Source: Ctena decussata (lineage: Eukaryota; Mollusca; Bivalvia; Lucinida; Lucinidae). From it: 64,000 bases of DNA. The stretch's first letter is position 1; the number at the start of each line of letters is the position of its first letter. Positions 48,301 to 58,909 of this stretch are shown here, in pieces. The position numbers were made by a program, and so were the translations under genes. Under the pieces are notes generated by a model. It was not told the DNA's origin. It saw nothing but the letters and a program-made list of their open reading frames with translations, and searched no databases. The stretch lies in the NCBI GenBank assembly GCA_963989385.1, contig OZ022498.1, forward strand, positions 104,455,298 through 104,519,297, read 5' to 3'.

Positions 48301-51300
48301 GCTTGAGTGCCCAAAGCTACATACCAAGTTTCAAGGTCATACACCTTTTGGTTCTGGAGAAGAAGATTTTGAAGGGTTTTTACCATATACGGGCATGGCG
48401 GCCATCTTGGTCAAGACCCTGAGAACAAACTTTTATTCCCTGATCACACTTAGACTTCATATGAAATTTCGCTTCAATCAGACCAGTGGTTTCAGAGGAG
48501 TAGATGTTTTGAAAATCTTGATGACGGACAGACCGACAAAATGACCTTGACCTTTCAGTGACATAATATCTTCATCTGGTCATTTAGTTGACCATATATA
48601 CCATGTATTGTACCTAAGACTTAAATAGTTTCTGAGAAATCCACTGTTTAAGGGTTTTCCCATATAAAAGCCTAACATACCAAAGTTGACCATGTCGTCA
48701 ATTAATTCAAGGTCAACACATGGTCATCATTTGTATAAACTATGATGGGCCAGCATGCCCGTTGCTACATACCAAGTTTCAAGGTCATAGGCCTTTTGGT
48801 TCTAGAGAAGGATATTTTCGAAGGGTTTTTACCATATATGGGCATGGTGGCCATCTTGGTCATGTGACCCAGACCCCGGGTATAAACTTTCGTTCCCCCA
48901 TCCCACTGAGACTCCATATGAAATTTGGCTTCAATCGGCCAAGTGGTTTCAGAGGAGAAGATGTTTGAAAATCTTGATGACGGATGGTCAGACGGAATGA
49001 CCTTGACCTTTAGTGACATAATATCTTCATCTAGTCATCTAGTCGACCATGTATACCAAGTATTGTACCTAATACTTAAATAGTTTCTGAGAAATCCACT
49101 GTTTAAGCGTTTTCCCATATAAAAGCCTAACGTACCAAAGTTGACCATCCCATAAATTAGGTCAAGGTCAACGCAAGGTCATGATTTGTATAAAATATGA
49201 GGGGCCCGCATGCTTGATGCTACATACCAAGTTTCAAGGTCATAGGCCTTTTGGTTCTGGAGAAGAAGTTTTTTGAAGGGTTTTTACCATATATGGGCAT
49301 GGCGGCCATCTTGGTCATGTGACCCAAACCCCGGATATAAAATTTTGTTCCCCTATCCCACTGAGACTCCATATGAAATTTGGCTTCAATCGGCCCAGTG
49401 GTTTCAGAGGATGAGATGTTTGAAAATCTTGACGACGGATGGTCAGACGGAATGACCTTCACCTTTAATGACATAATATCTTCATCTGGTCATTTAGTAG
49501 ACCATGTATACCAAGTATAATACCTTAGACTTAAATAGTTTCTGAGAAATCCACTGTTTAAGCGTTTTCCCATATAAAAGCCTTACGTACCAAAGTTGAC
49601 CATGCCGTAAATTAGGTCAAGGTCAACGCAAGGTCATGATTTGTATAAACTTTGATGGGCCAGCATGCCCGATGCTACACACCAAGTTTCAAGGTCATAG
49701 GCTTTTTGGTTCTGGAGAAGAAGATTTTTGAAGGGTTTTTACCATATAAGGGCATGGCGACCATCTTGGTCATGTGACCCAGACCCCGGGTATAAACTTT
49801 CGTTCCCCCATCCCACTGAGACTCCATATGAAATTTGGCTTCAATGGGCCCAGTGGTTTTAGAGGAGAAGATGTTTGAAAATCTTGACGACGGATGGTCC
49901 GACGGAATGACCTTGACCTTTAGTGACATAATATCTTCATCTGGTCATTTAGTCGACCATGTATACCAAGTATTGTACCTTAGACTTAAATAGTTTCTGA
50001 GAAATCCACCGGTTAAGCGTTTTCCCATATAAAAGCCTGACGTACCAAAGTTGACCATGTCATAAATTAGGTCAAGGTCATCACAAGGTCATGATTTATA
50101 TAAATTATGATGGGCCCGCATGCTCGATGCTATATACCAAGTTTCAAGGTCATAGGCCTTTTGGTTCTGGAGAAGAAGATTTTTGAAGGGTTTTTACCAT
50201 ATATGGGCCTGGCGGCCATCTTGGTCATGTGACCTGGACCAAATATATAAACTTTCGTTCTTCCATCCTGTTAAGGCTCCATATGAAATTTGGCTTCAAT
50301 CCACCCAGTGGTTTCTGAGGAGAAGATGTTTAAAATTGTGGACGACGCCGACGACGCCGATGACAACGGACAACGGACCAAGTCTATACTATAAGCTCAC
50401 CTTGACAGGTGACAGGTGAGCTAAAAAAACTGACTTTGTTTTTATATCCCACCACACATTAGTGGTGGGGCATTATGTTTGTTGTACCTACATCTGTCTG
50501 TCTGTCTGTCCATCCGTCCATGAGCACTTCCTTTCCGTTCGATAACTTGAGTACTTTTTGATGGATTATCTTCAAGCTTGGCATGTGCATTGGTCATGGG
50601 AATATCTAGCTTGGGATTGTTATTGGGCAAATTTTAATATCTTTTGACAGTTAATGCCCTTTCAATGTCTCAAAAGTGGTTTTTGGTCTGTTGTTTCTTT
50701 ATGCTCTGAAATACCTTGATTAAATTTCACAGAAATGTTTGGAATAATATATCCTTTACAAGTCCAATTATGACCACCAAGGTTATCTGCCCTTGCCCTG
50801 GGGCTATATACATGTATAAGATAATGAAAAAATCTACGTAAAATCAGGGTTGAAAGCAATTTTCCTGAAACTTGCAACAACTTACTGAAACAATGTAAGC
50901 GTCCTGTCGTGATTAAAAGTTTGACCCCAGTGGTTATATACATGTGTAAAATCATGAAAAAAATCCATATAAAATGACGGCTTTGGTATATCTTTATGAA
51001 ATTTCACAGAAATGATATATGTAATATTAGCTTTCTTTTACAACCAGAATTTAGTCCAGCAATGTTGTCTGCTCCTGCAACAGGGACATATACATGTATG
51101 AAATCATGAAAAAAAAATCTATAATAAATCAGAGTTGAAAGATATTTTCTGGAAACTTGCAGTAAATTATGAAAGTAATATAAGCTTCGTGTTATGATAA
51201 AAATTTTGTCCAGAGGGAATATCTCTGGACCTGACACAGGGTATATACATGTATCAAATCATGAAAAATTCTGTATAAAATCAGAACTGAAAGGGATATT

Positions 51301-54300
51301 TATGAAAAAAGTAACAAATGGTCAAAGCAACAATAGCTTCCGTTGACAGTTAAAATTTTATCATAAGGAGGTTATCTGCCCCTGTCCCAAGCTGTATACA
51401 AATATTAAATCAGGAAAAGAGAGCTATAAAAGGTTTGCAGTGGCGGGGTATTATGCAGTTGTTTACGATGCTTTTATTTTATATATATATACCAAATGTT
51501 ATGGTAAAACTTCTTCACAATTAAGTACCGGTAATGTGTATTCTCATTTAATTTATAAGCCAATAATTTTTGGTTGGAAGACAATAATATTCCAATTTTT
51601 CTTTTCAGGTTGAAGAAGGAAATGGTGAACAGAGTAAACCAAGTGGCTTCCGAGTTTCGTAAAGTTTCCAACAAACAAATGGCTGAGACAACAAAGAGAA
51701 CTATTCGTGATAATGTGTCCATTAATGCTCAACTTGACAAAATGTCTGACAAAACACAAGAGCTCATAGCTGAAAATGATGAGCTACGGGCTAAAGAGAA
51801 GGCTCAGAAACAACAAATTGAGATGTTGGAAGCAACTGAGAAAGAAATCATCAAGAAAAATCATAGCAATCAAAAGGTGAAATATTGTTGGTGTATTTGA
51901 TGATAATTAAGGATAATTTTTCTTCTTTCTCATCAAAACCATGTGTTGTGACCCCTCATCTGAACCGTCTTGTCGAGACGGTTCAGATGAGGGGTCACAA
52001 CATATGTTTTTATGCAGGATTAACAAACATTATCCCTAATTATCACCAAATACTCCCTCTTAGCTAGAGCTCAGTGTTTATCATACTGTGTTGGTGCAAG
52101 TTATGCAGATATATTTGCTGATTTTGTAACAGCTGGGTCAATCTTCAAATTTCCCACTTGCCATGTCTTAGATGTTATATAAAACTGTTGGCTGAATTTG
52201 CAGGCCCTGATCTGAACATACCAACAGCTACAAAAACTTAGATAATGCAAAATTATAGCACCATTATGTCAATGATCTTAAGATTTAACATCAAGTTTCG
52301 ACAAAAATGCCTTGGCAACCAGTTTAGACCAAGACCCTACTGCTGCTAGAGCAGTCTGATCAGGGTCTCAGGGGCTGACAAATCAAACTTTGATCAACTT
52401 GTCCAGTACACAGATTCTGCTACAAAACGCTGAAAACCTTAGGTTTTCCCTGTATATCCTATACATTTTTCTGGGCAAGTAAAAAAATATTTTACTTGCC
52501 CAGCAAAAATTTTAACTTGCCCCGGGCAGCCAGACAATGGATTTGTCAGGCCCTGGGGTCTGCATTATTTGCAGTTTCACCAAATGTTTTCAGGATAACA
52601 TCTGAAAAGACACTTTTTCCATGATTTATGTGATGTGTACAACATTTTAGAATAATTTTTGTATGGTACAGTCAACCCTCTATACAACAGCACTCTCTAC
52701 AACAGCAAAATTCTTTATTACATCATTTTGATTTGCAGGTAATTGTTAAATTGTTCTAAATATGCATTCTTTACTACAGCAAATTCAGTTTAACATCATT
52801 TTTTTTTGGAACAAATGCAGTCATTGAAAAGAGGGTCCACTGTACATTTATTTTATGGAGAAGCAAGAAAAAATATGCTCCTAAACTATCTGAAGCTTTA
52901 CATATGTATTGATTTGCAGTGCTCAAGAGGGAGTAACAAAGATAATTTAGGGACAATTTTCCAGATTACTCCATAAAAACGTATGTTGTGGCCCATCATA
53001 AGAACGGTCTCACCGAGACGGTTCTAATGAGGGGTCACAACATATGTTTTCGTTGAGAAACAAGCAAAATTATCTCAGAATTATCTTCAAAAATCCACCT
53101 TACCTGGAACTCTGGATTTGATTTCAGATCATCAAAATGTTGACAGAGAAATCTCGCAATCAGGAGGCGATGATTGAAGAGTTCGAACTCCGCGAACAAG
53201 AATATCAGGAAATGATGTCAGAGACAGACATTCTCAAACAAGAGAATGAATCTATGAAGTAAGTTGCCATGGTGATGGACAGACATGCCCAGGCAAACAG
53301 TGTAGACCAAGATCAGACTGCTCTTAGAAGAGCAGTCTGATAGGGGTCTGCTCTGTTTTCCCTTCAGCTAATGCTAGTCTCTAACCCCCCGCTGCCCCTA
53401 TGGCTATTAGGCTATGGGGCACCTTTACCTTTTAATGCTAGTCCAAATTCAAACATGTAGAACTCAATTGCAGAAGTAACTCCTAAACTGTTTGAAATTT
53501 TTGTAGAAACTTTTCAGAAATGTATATAATACTGGGGTGATGTATGCTGAAAAAGAAACACTACTCTGGAATGCTTACTTTCTGAATTAACTGCTCTTTC
53601 ATAAATTTCCTGCTGCCCTTGCATAAATGTCCTGCTCACTCCATGATGCTAAAGGGGTGTATTATGCGAAGCTCTTGTTTTACTATATTGCATATCTTAT
53701 AAGACAAGGATTTTTACACTCCCTCTTTATAGGGGAATGACCCAAAGAGCAAAAGCAGTTGTGTCGTTCTCCAATAAGATAAATGTTCTCCCTTCCAAAG
53801 TGGTCTCAAAAATCCAGATTCATCTTGTAAGACAGATAAAGATTATTAGGATTGTTTTACAAGGGAGAAACCCAGGGGCGGTATTCATAAAATGACTTAA
53901 GTCGTTGCTATGCTGTTGCTAAGGTGACATTTCTATGAAGGAGATCCCCTACAACTATGAAATTTGCTCTGGAGGAACAGTCTTTTTAGACTGTTCCTCC
54001 AGAGCAAATTTCGTAGTTGTAGGGAATCTCCTTCCTAGATATTCAGCCCTAGCAACAGCATAGCAACGACTTAAGTCGTTTTATGAATACGGCCCCAGTT
54101 CTTCAACTTAATAATAACAATTAATACATGTTGTGGTATGTCGTCACTGATTTGATCAATTTCAGAGAGGAGATAGCTGGTCTCTCTCAGGAGAGTGAGA
54201 CTCAGGAGATTCAGATCAGATCAACCAATGAGAAGTTAAAAGAGGAGATTAGTAACAGAAAGAAACTGGAGAGGGTATTACAAGATGCTGCAGGTGCTCT

Positions 54301-57300
54301 CAGAGTTGTACTCAGGGTATGTTAGTTGTGGAGTTATGTAGATGTTTGCAGTATGGTATATTAATGCTTGCAGTTTTTGAACAGTGACTTTGACTTGAGG
54401 GGATTTAAGTACCTGAGAACACACAGAATCTACAAAGGAATTCTGTATTAATCCTATTCAATGCCACAGGGGTGTTGCATTTTATAAAAGGGAGCGTCAG
54501 TTTTGAGTTTGAAGAATAACTGCTCACAGGCCACTGGCCAAAGTGCTTTAGGCAAATACTTTTAATGGTTTTAGCCAGGTTAGCTTGTAGCTGCTCTTTT
54601 TCATCACTCAAATAGGCTGACATTTGAATGAAACATTTCTTTGACCACATTGAGGTGGACATACCACTACAAATAAACCACAGTCTCAGAGGATTTTTTG
54701 CCTGCAATTTTGGCTAGTAAAAACACATTCATTTCAGAAAAAGAGGAAGAGGGCATTTATGTGAGTGTTGGCTTTTATTAGAAGTAATATAGTGTTTCAT
54801 AATTTGAACAAAAGTGCTGATATTATTATTGTTGTTATGATGGGCCACATGCAATCTGATCATGACATTCTGAGTTTTCTACAAATTTACTTAAAAAAAA
54901 ATGAATACACAAACAGATCTGCAGTTTGGTATAAATACTGTAATATGATGATTTTATCTGTCAGCTTATGAAGTGTTTGCAGATATAAAGTACATTATAT
55001 ATATTAAAATCTGACAATTTAACAACTTCTTCTGCCTACATGACGTTTACAAGAAGTAATATCACTTTCCGTAATATGCCTAAATTTTGGGACACCTAAA
55101 AATAATAAATTTTCCATTTGGGACAAATGGAAAATTAATTATTTTAGGTGCCCCAGTACTTACGCACATTACGGTAACTAATTTTAAATTTCAGAAAACT
55201 GAACCAGACGAAGATGCAAGAGAGGATCTTAACGAGATAGAACGACGAGATAACATGTTAGAAAACCTCCTTATAATACTTAACAGTGCAGCTGCTATGG
55301 GCATTGGTCCTCAACCAGGAGATATGGGAAAACAGTTTAAAGTTAGACAAAAAAGTGCTGGAGAGATGCCAGGAAAAATGGGTATTAAAAGGGGGTAAGG
55401 AAAGCCCTAAGTTATTTCAACCTTTTCTCAGTCAAAGAATGAAGTAATATCTGAAACTGGCTGTTCGGTCATTGAGGTTCTAAACAAGTCCAGTATTGGC
55501 CCAGGGTAAACAGAAAGACAAACAGCACTGCCACACATGAGCTGTCCTGCCCAGAGAGGCTATATGTTGTTAGTCATTGTGAAAAAGTTAGAATTATAAT
55601 AAGCCACAAAGTCACAGTCAGCTGTTAAAATGAATAGTACAAAAGCCTGATAGTCTTAAGAATGTTACTATTGATAAAATTTTAATTAGTCTCAATTTTT
55701 TTAGCTCACTGAGCCTTTAGGCTCATAGGTGAGCTTATAGTATAGCCAGGCATCCGTCCTCCGTCTGTCCATCCGTCGTCCGTCCGTCGTCAACATTATC
55801 AAACATCTCCTCTGAAACCACTAAGCGGATTGAAGCCATATTTCATATGGAGCCTACCTAGGCCAGGGGAACGAAAGTTTGTTCCGGGTATCTAGGTCAC
55901 ATGACCAAGATGGCCGCCAGGTGGTAAAAACCCTTCAAAAATCTTCTTCTCCAGAACCAAAAGGCCTATGACCTTGATACTTGGTATGTAGCATCGGACA
56001 TGTGGGCTTATCATAGTTTATACAAATGATGACCTTGCGGTGACCTTGACCTAATTTATGACACGGTCAACTTTGATACATTAGGCTTTTATATGAGAAA
56101 ACGCTTAAACAGTGGGTTTCTCAGAAACTATTTAAGTCTAAGGTACAATAGTTGGTATACATGGTCAACTAAATGAGCAAATGAAGATATTATGTCACTA
56201 AAGGTCAAGGTCATTCCGTCGGTCCATCCGTTGTCAAGATTTTCAAACATCTTCTCCTCTGAAACCGCAGGGTCCATTGAAGCCAAATTTCATATGGAGT
56301 CTCAGTGGGCTGGGGGAACATTAGTTTATACCCAGCATCTGGGTCACATGACCAAGATGGCCGCCACGCCCATCTATGGTAAAAACCCTTCAAAAATCTT
56401 CTTCTCCAGAACCAAAAGGCCTATGACCTTGAAACTTGATATGTAGCATCGGGCAAGTGGGCCCATCATAGTTTGTACAAATGATGACAGTGCCATGACC
56501 TTGACCTAATTACTGACATGGTCAGCTTCGGTACCTTACGTTTTTATATTGGAAAACACCTAAACAGTGGATTTCTCAGAAACTGTTTAAGTCTAAGGTA
56601 CAATATTTGGTATAAATTGTCAACTAAATGAACAGCTGAAGATATTATGTCACTAAAGGTCAAGGTCATTCTGTCAGCCCGTCCTTCGTCAAGATTTTCA
56701 AACATCTTCTTCTCTGAAACCACAGGGCCGATTGAAGTCAAATTTTATATGAAGCCTACCTAGGATGGGGGAACAAAAGATTGTTATGGGTATCTGAGGC
56801 ACATGACCAAGATGGCCGCCACACTCGTATATGGTAAAAACCCTTCAAAAATCTTCTTCTCCAGAACCAAAAGGCCTATGACCTTGAAACTTGGTATGTA
56901 GCATTGGGCATTTAGGCCCATCATTGTTTATACAAATGATGACTGTGCCGTGACCTTGACCTAATTACTGACATGGTCAGCTTCGGTACCTTACGTTTTT
57001 ATATTGGAAAACACCTAAACAGTGGATTTCTCAGAAACTGTTTAAGTCTAAGGTACAATATTTGGTATATATGGTCACTAAAGGTCAAGGTCATTTTGTC
57101 AGCCCGTCCGTCGTCAAGATTTTCAAACATCTTCTTCTCTGAAACCACTGGGCTGATTGAAGTCAAATTTCATTTATGGTAAAACGCCTTCAAATATCTA
57201 CTTCTTGTTATGGGTATCTGAGGCACATTACCAAGATGGCCGCCACACTCGTATATGGTAAAAACCCTTCAAAAATCTTCTTCTCCAGAACCAAAAGGCC

Positions 57301-58909
57301 TATGACCTTGAAACTTGGTATGTAGCATTGGGCATTTAGGCCCATCATTGTTTATACAAATGATGACTGTGCCGTGACCTTGACCTAATTACTGACATGG
57401 TCAGCTTCGGTACCTTACGTTTTTATATTGGAAAACACCTAAACAGTGGATTTCTCAGAAACTGTTTAAGTCTAAGGTACAATATTTGGTATATATGGTC
57501 ACTAAAGGTCAAGGTCATTTTGTCAGCCCGTCCGTCGTCAAGATTTTCAAACATCTTCTTCTCTGAAACCACTGGGCTGATTGAAGTCAAATTTCATTTA
57601 TGGTAAAACGCCTTCAAATATCTACTTCTTGTTATGGGTATCTGAGGCACATTACCAAGATGGCCGCCACACTCGTATATGGTAAAAACCCTTCAAAAAT
57701 CTACTTCTCCAGAACTAAAAGGCCTATGACCTTGAAACTTGGTATGTAGCATTTGGAAGTTGGGCCCATCTTAATTTATACAAATCAGGACTGTGCATTG
57801 ACTGTGACCTAATTTATGGCAAGGTCAATTTTGGTGCATTGGAAAATGCTTAAGCAGTTCATTTCTCACAAACCATTCAAGTCTACGACATGCTGATATA
57901 TGGTAAAACGCCTTCAAAAATCTACTTCTCCAGAACCAAAGGCACTATGACCTTGTGGCGTGGAATGTAGCATTGAGGACTCGGGGCCCATCATAGTTTG
58001 CACAAATCATGACGGGGCATTGACCTTGACCTAATTTATGGCAAGATCAACTTTGGTATGTTATGTTTTTATGTGGGAAAATGCTTAAACAGTTGATGTT
58101 AAAGAATTTTTTAAACCTAGATATGATAATTGGAAAATATGGTTAACTAAATGAATACATGAAGACAAGGTCATCAAAGGTCAAGGTCATTTTTTTAACT
58201 TTGCTCAAGGTCACTGAGATTTTAAAATTAAAATATGGGCACCTTTTAAGCTACTGGTTTCAAATTTGTAACAAATGAGCGAATTGACAAATTGTGTCTG
58301 TTGACAGAAGGTGTCAGGTGAGCTACAGGACCATTGGTCCTCTGGTTTTTATTTAAAACACAGATTTTAGCTATAGAATCACTACTCCAATAAAAGTCCT
58401 TATCATTCAGCCTTTTATTGGCACCCATGCCTGATCAGGATCTGTTCACTGTCATTCAGGTTGGTCTTTTGAAGCTGGGTGAGTCGGTAATAGAGATTTT
58501 AGGGGTTTACCAACTTTACAGTTATGTGCTTAAATTTTGGGACACCTAAAATAATTAATTTTCCATTTGGAAGAAATGGAAAATTAATTATTTCAGGTGT
58601 CCCAATACTTACACACATTATGGTAATTTTTGAATTGTAGTAATTACAGTGCATTGCTTTCCCTGTTTTAGACATACATGCCTTCTTGTATAACATTTCA
58701 GTCAGCTGCCAGTGGTGACAGGGCCAGGCACATTACCACACTACCAGCTGGGAGATTTAGGTTTGATACCTAGGCCTAAACAACCTATACCTACTAGTCT
58801 AGACAAAATGAGAGTCTTATCTGCCACAACTAGACTTGGTGGGCTTAGAAAAGTTCTATGTAGATCTGTAGGAATACAAACTGTCAGTGCACCTAAAGTA
58901 AGTAATTGA
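39159..58909 (+). CDS. CFAP157: CFAP157 (cilia- and flagella-associated protein 157), nine recognised exons
   Basis: Joining nine exons with GT-AG introns in phase gives about 511 residues, close to the ~520 of the human protein. The product starts with a Lys-rich tail (MPPKKKKSGKKKKSGKK). An almost continuous coiled coil follows. Signature segments are YYLVQIKDLENRLTRYQKK (residues ~37-55), FQEVKDQLSSENMIL (~127-141) and GKLASLEEFKVQKEE (~143-157). Further on are VNRVNQVASEFRKV, KIIKMLT and, near the C-terminus, YQLGDLGLIPRPK and LSATTRLGGLRKV. Each has a counterpart in the same order in vertebrate CFAP157. That protein is an axonemal/basal-body coiled-coil protein of the FOXJ1 ciliary programme, needed for sperm flagellum structure in mouse. 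No enzymatic motif is expected or seen. Introns total about 18 kb and are full of transposons. The C-terminal end is uncertain: this entry uses the read-through stop at 58907-58909, but a splice donor at 58898 may be used instead. Confidence 0.93.
39395..40910. mobile_element. TIR element in CFAP157 intron 1, split by a hAT element
   Basis: GTTGAGGCACTCCAGCAAGTG near 39401 is repeated in inverted form near 40880. Direct repeats TTAGGCAGAGCCTA lie at 39382-39395 and 40916-40929. The arms enclose ordinary-looking sequence plus the nested hAT element at 39695. No transposase is seen. The long 14 bp direct repeat is unusual for a cut-and-paste element and may be partly coincidental or composite. 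Confidence 0.5.
39695..40463. mobile_element. hAT-type element with perfect 8 bp target duplication (intron 1)
   Basis: The ends are TAGGGCTGGCTAATCGAATC and the inverse ending TTAATCGTGCCAGCCCTA. They are flanked by identical ATCATTAA (39687-39694 and 40464-40471). TAATCGATT words lie just inside both ends. Eight-base duplications and a CTGGC-type end are characteristic of hAT elements. The 769 bp interior has no transposase. Confidence 0.85.
41097..41515. mobile_element. hAT-type MITE (GGGCTGGGATG family), copy 2 (intron 1)
   Basis: It begins CAGCTGGGATGGGTAC and ends GTACATGTCCCAGCCATAGT. The GTACCCGGGTAC words near both ends match the 37885 copy. GTCCTCTA occurs on both sides (41089-41096 and 41516-41523) as an 8 bp duplication. 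Confidence 0.7.
42333..42401. repeat. Short fold-back (GGCAAACAGTGTAGA family), intron 1
   Basis: A ~69 bp near-perfect palindrome: GGCAAACAGTGTAGATTCAG ... AGGTGGCTCAT and the inverse. Related, less perfect copies lie at 10467-10534 and 53292-53362. Confidence 0.8.
43331..43452 (+). CDS. CFAP157: CFAP157 exon 2
   Basis: The acceptor is TTCTACAG|ATACC and the donor AA|GTATGT. It encodes YQKKCDELEVANGQFHEKF and KKEIVAFWKKQ, matching the family segment after RLxRYQ. The open frame that overlaps it in another frame is a shadow. It leaves one base of a split Thr codon. Confidence 0.92.
44515..44665. mobile_element. ~150 bp palindromic element, intron 2
   Basis: The arms GAATTTATTAAATGAGTTGGG and AAGATAAGATGCT pair with AGCATCTTATTGG and CCCAACGAGTTTAATAAATTC. 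The outer ends GATCTTACATGAGTGCT and AGCACGAATGCAAGATTC also pair. It is non-coding. Confidence 0.7.
44920..45069 (+). CDS. CFAP157: CFAP157 exon 3
   Basis: The acceptor is TTTTTTGCAG|CTGATG and the donor TTAA|GTATGT. It encodes DDIADLNDRLIGLQQAKDA through to FQEVKDQLSSENMIL, the most conserved block of the family. It ends with one base of a split Asn codon. Confidence 0.94.
45250..45310. repeat. Fold-back, intron 3
   Basis: CCTGTTAGAATTG and its inverse CAATTCTAACAGG are separated by an 11 bp loop. The outer bases CATGGTTGTGGG and GCCCATATG pair weakly. Confidence 0.75.
45916..45996. repeat. ~80 bp fold-back, intron 3
   Basis: AACTGTACATTGTGGCATC pairs with GATGCCACAGTGTATAGTT. The inner arms AGAACTGCCTC and GAGGCAATTCT also pair. 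The CTCATCGAGG centre resembles the centre of the 45250 fold-back, so the two may be related. Confidence 0.75.
46430..46620. mobile_element. ~190 bp MITE-like element, intron 3
   Basis: CCTGAGGTTATAAAACTT at the left pairs with AAGTTTCATAACCTTGGG at the right. The internal CTCAGCTGAGCATG and TTTAGCTGAGTATGG words add to a partly palindromic structure. Confidence 0.6.
46743..46944. mobile_element. Palindromic element (CATATGTTGTGACC family), copy 1, intron 3
   Basis: The core arms ACATATGTTGTGACCACTC and TCTGAACCGTCTCG pair with the downstream half. The outer arms CAGAGCCCTAGATAAGAGGG and TAATTTTTCT pair with AGAAAATTA and CCCCTCGTATTTAGTTCTCTG. It ends 35 bp before exon 4. Confidence 0.75.
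46980..47133 (+). CDS. CFAP157: CFAP157 exon 4
   Basis: The acceptor is TTGTTTTAG|ATGGTAAG and the donor ACAT|GTAAAT. It encodes GKLASLEEFKVQKEELMHKF and ends KQVIDKD plus a split codon. The joined codon is ATG (Met), where the human protein has Arg. Confidence 0.92.
47490..50422 (-). mobile_element. Helentron/HINE-like element, family 1, copy 4 (intron 4 of CFAP157)
   Basis: On the minus strand it begins AGCTCACCTGTCACCTGTC, then GTGAGCTTATAGTATAG. It continues with about six units, the conserved ones near 48.8-50.2 kb being very alike. It ends with CAGGTGAGCTAC, hairpin AGGACC-ATT-GGTCCT and CTTG next to TT. The 5' hairpin differs from copies 1-3, having a duplicated GACAGGT. It lies antisense to the gene. 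All frames inside it are repeat products. Confidence 0.65.
50436..51465 (+). mobile_element. Tandem-repeat-bearing element (CCCACCACACATT hairpin end), intron 4
   Basis: It begins with a hairpin CCCACCAC-ACATTA-GTGGTGGG followed by GCATTATG. It continues with ~150 bp units marked by TATACATGTATAA/GAAATCATGAAAAA words near 50808, 50937, 51090 and 51245. It ends near GCAGTGGCGGGGTATTATGC, an inverse of its beginning. This resembles the layout of the Helentron-like families, but no clear 3' hairpin is seen. Confidence 0.5.
51609..51876 (+). CDS. CFAP157: CFAP157 exon 5
   Basis: The acceptor is TTTTCAG|GTTGAAG and the donor AAAAG|GTGAAA. It encodes LKKEMVNRVNQVASEFRKVS, then a long coiled coil ending HSNQK in phase 0. 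It is the longest exon of the gene. A palindromic element begins about 12 bp after the donor. Confidence 0.94.
51888..52072. mobile_element. Palindromic element (CATATGTTGTGACC family), copy 2, intron 5
   Basis: The core TGTTGTGACCCCTCATCTGA and ACCGTCTTG pair nearly perfectly with CGAGACGGT and the inverse. The right arm extends to CCCTCTTAGCTAGAGCTCAG. The left outer arm is shortened and begins about 12 bp after the exon 5 donor. Confidence 0.8.
52918..53114. mobile_element. Palindromic element (CATATGTTGTGACC family), copy 3, intron 5
   Basis: It shares the TATGTTGTGGCCC...AACGGTCTCACCGAGACGGTT core. The outer arms CTCAAGAGGGAGTAAC and CACCTTACCTGGAACTCTG are present. It ends 13 bp before exon 6, so its edge lies next to the polypyrimidine tract of that acceptor. 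Confidence 0.8.
53128..53258 (+). CDS. CFAP157: CFAP157 exon 6
   Basis: The acceptor is GATTTCAG|ATCATC and the donor GAA|GTAAGT. It encodes IIKMLTEKSRNQEAMIEEF and continues the coiled coil. It lies about 13 bp after the end of a ~200 bp palindromic element. Confidence 0.92.
53873..54097. mobile_element. ~225 bp palindromic MITE (GGTATTCATAAAA ends), intron 6
   Basis: The arms CAGGGGCGGTATTCATAAAA and GACTTAAGTCGTTGC, then GGAGATCCCCTACAACTA and GCTCTGGAGGAACAGTC, pair almost completely with the second half. The centre is TTTTTAGACTG. It lies 68 bp before exon 7. Confidence 0.85.
54166..54316 (+). CDS. CFAP157: CFAP157 exon 7
   Basis: The acceptor is CAATTTCAG|AGAGG and the donor CAGG|GTATGT. 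The nearby alternative AG two bases on would break the frame. It encodes EEIAGLSQESETQEIQIRST and ends RKKLERVLQDAAGALRVVLR in phase 0. Confidence 0.92.
55067..55178. mobile_element. ~110 bp fold-back MITE (TTGGGACACCTAAAA family), copy 1, intron 7
   Basis: The outer ends TTTCCGTAATATGC and GCACATTACGG pair, as do GGGACACCTAAAAATAAT and ATTATTTTAGGTGCCCC, around TTTCCATTTG. It ends 16 bp before exon 8. Confidence 0.8.
55195..55394 (+). CDS. CFAP157: CFAP157 exon 8
   Basis: The acceptor is AAATTTCAG|AAAAC and the donor GGGG|GTAAGG. It encodes an acidic stretch (TEPDEDAREDLNEIE), the helix NMLENLLIILNSAAAMG and a low-complexity basic linker. This corresponds to the end of the vertebrate coiled coil. 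Confidence 0.9.
55703..58345 (+). mobile_element. Helentron/HINE-like element, family 1, copy 3 (intron 8 of CFAP157)
   Basis: The 5' end is AGCTCACTGAGCC, with one base missing relative to copy 1. The hairpin and GAGCTTATAGTATAG follow. Units have landmarks near 55790, 56233, 56689, 57114 and 57538. The 3' end is CAGGTGAGCTAC, hairpin AGGACC-ATT-GGTCCT and CTCTGG next to T5. It includes an apparently exact 424 bp duplication (56783-57630). Confidence 0.65.
58515..58627. mobile_element. ~110 bp fold-back MITE (TTGGGACACCTAAAA family), copy 2, intron 8
   Basis: TTTTGGGACACCTAAAATAA and TTAATTTTCCATTT pair with the downstream half. The outer ends TTATGTGCTTAAA and TACACACATTATGG pair more loosely. 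It lies about 75 bp before exon 9. Confidence 0.8.
58702..58909 (+). CDS. CFAP157: CFAP157 exon 9 (last recognised exon)
   Basis: The acceptor is ACATTTCAG|TCAGC; the AG four bases on would give an immediate stop. It encodes LPHYQLGDLGLIPRPKQPIP and DKMRVLSATTRLGGLRKVL, the conserved C-terminal signature. Read-through adds VSN and a TGA at 58907-58909. However CCTAAA|GTAAGT at 58898 is a consensus donor. If it is used, this exon ends at 58897 in phase 0 and the protein continues. Confidence 0.88.
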
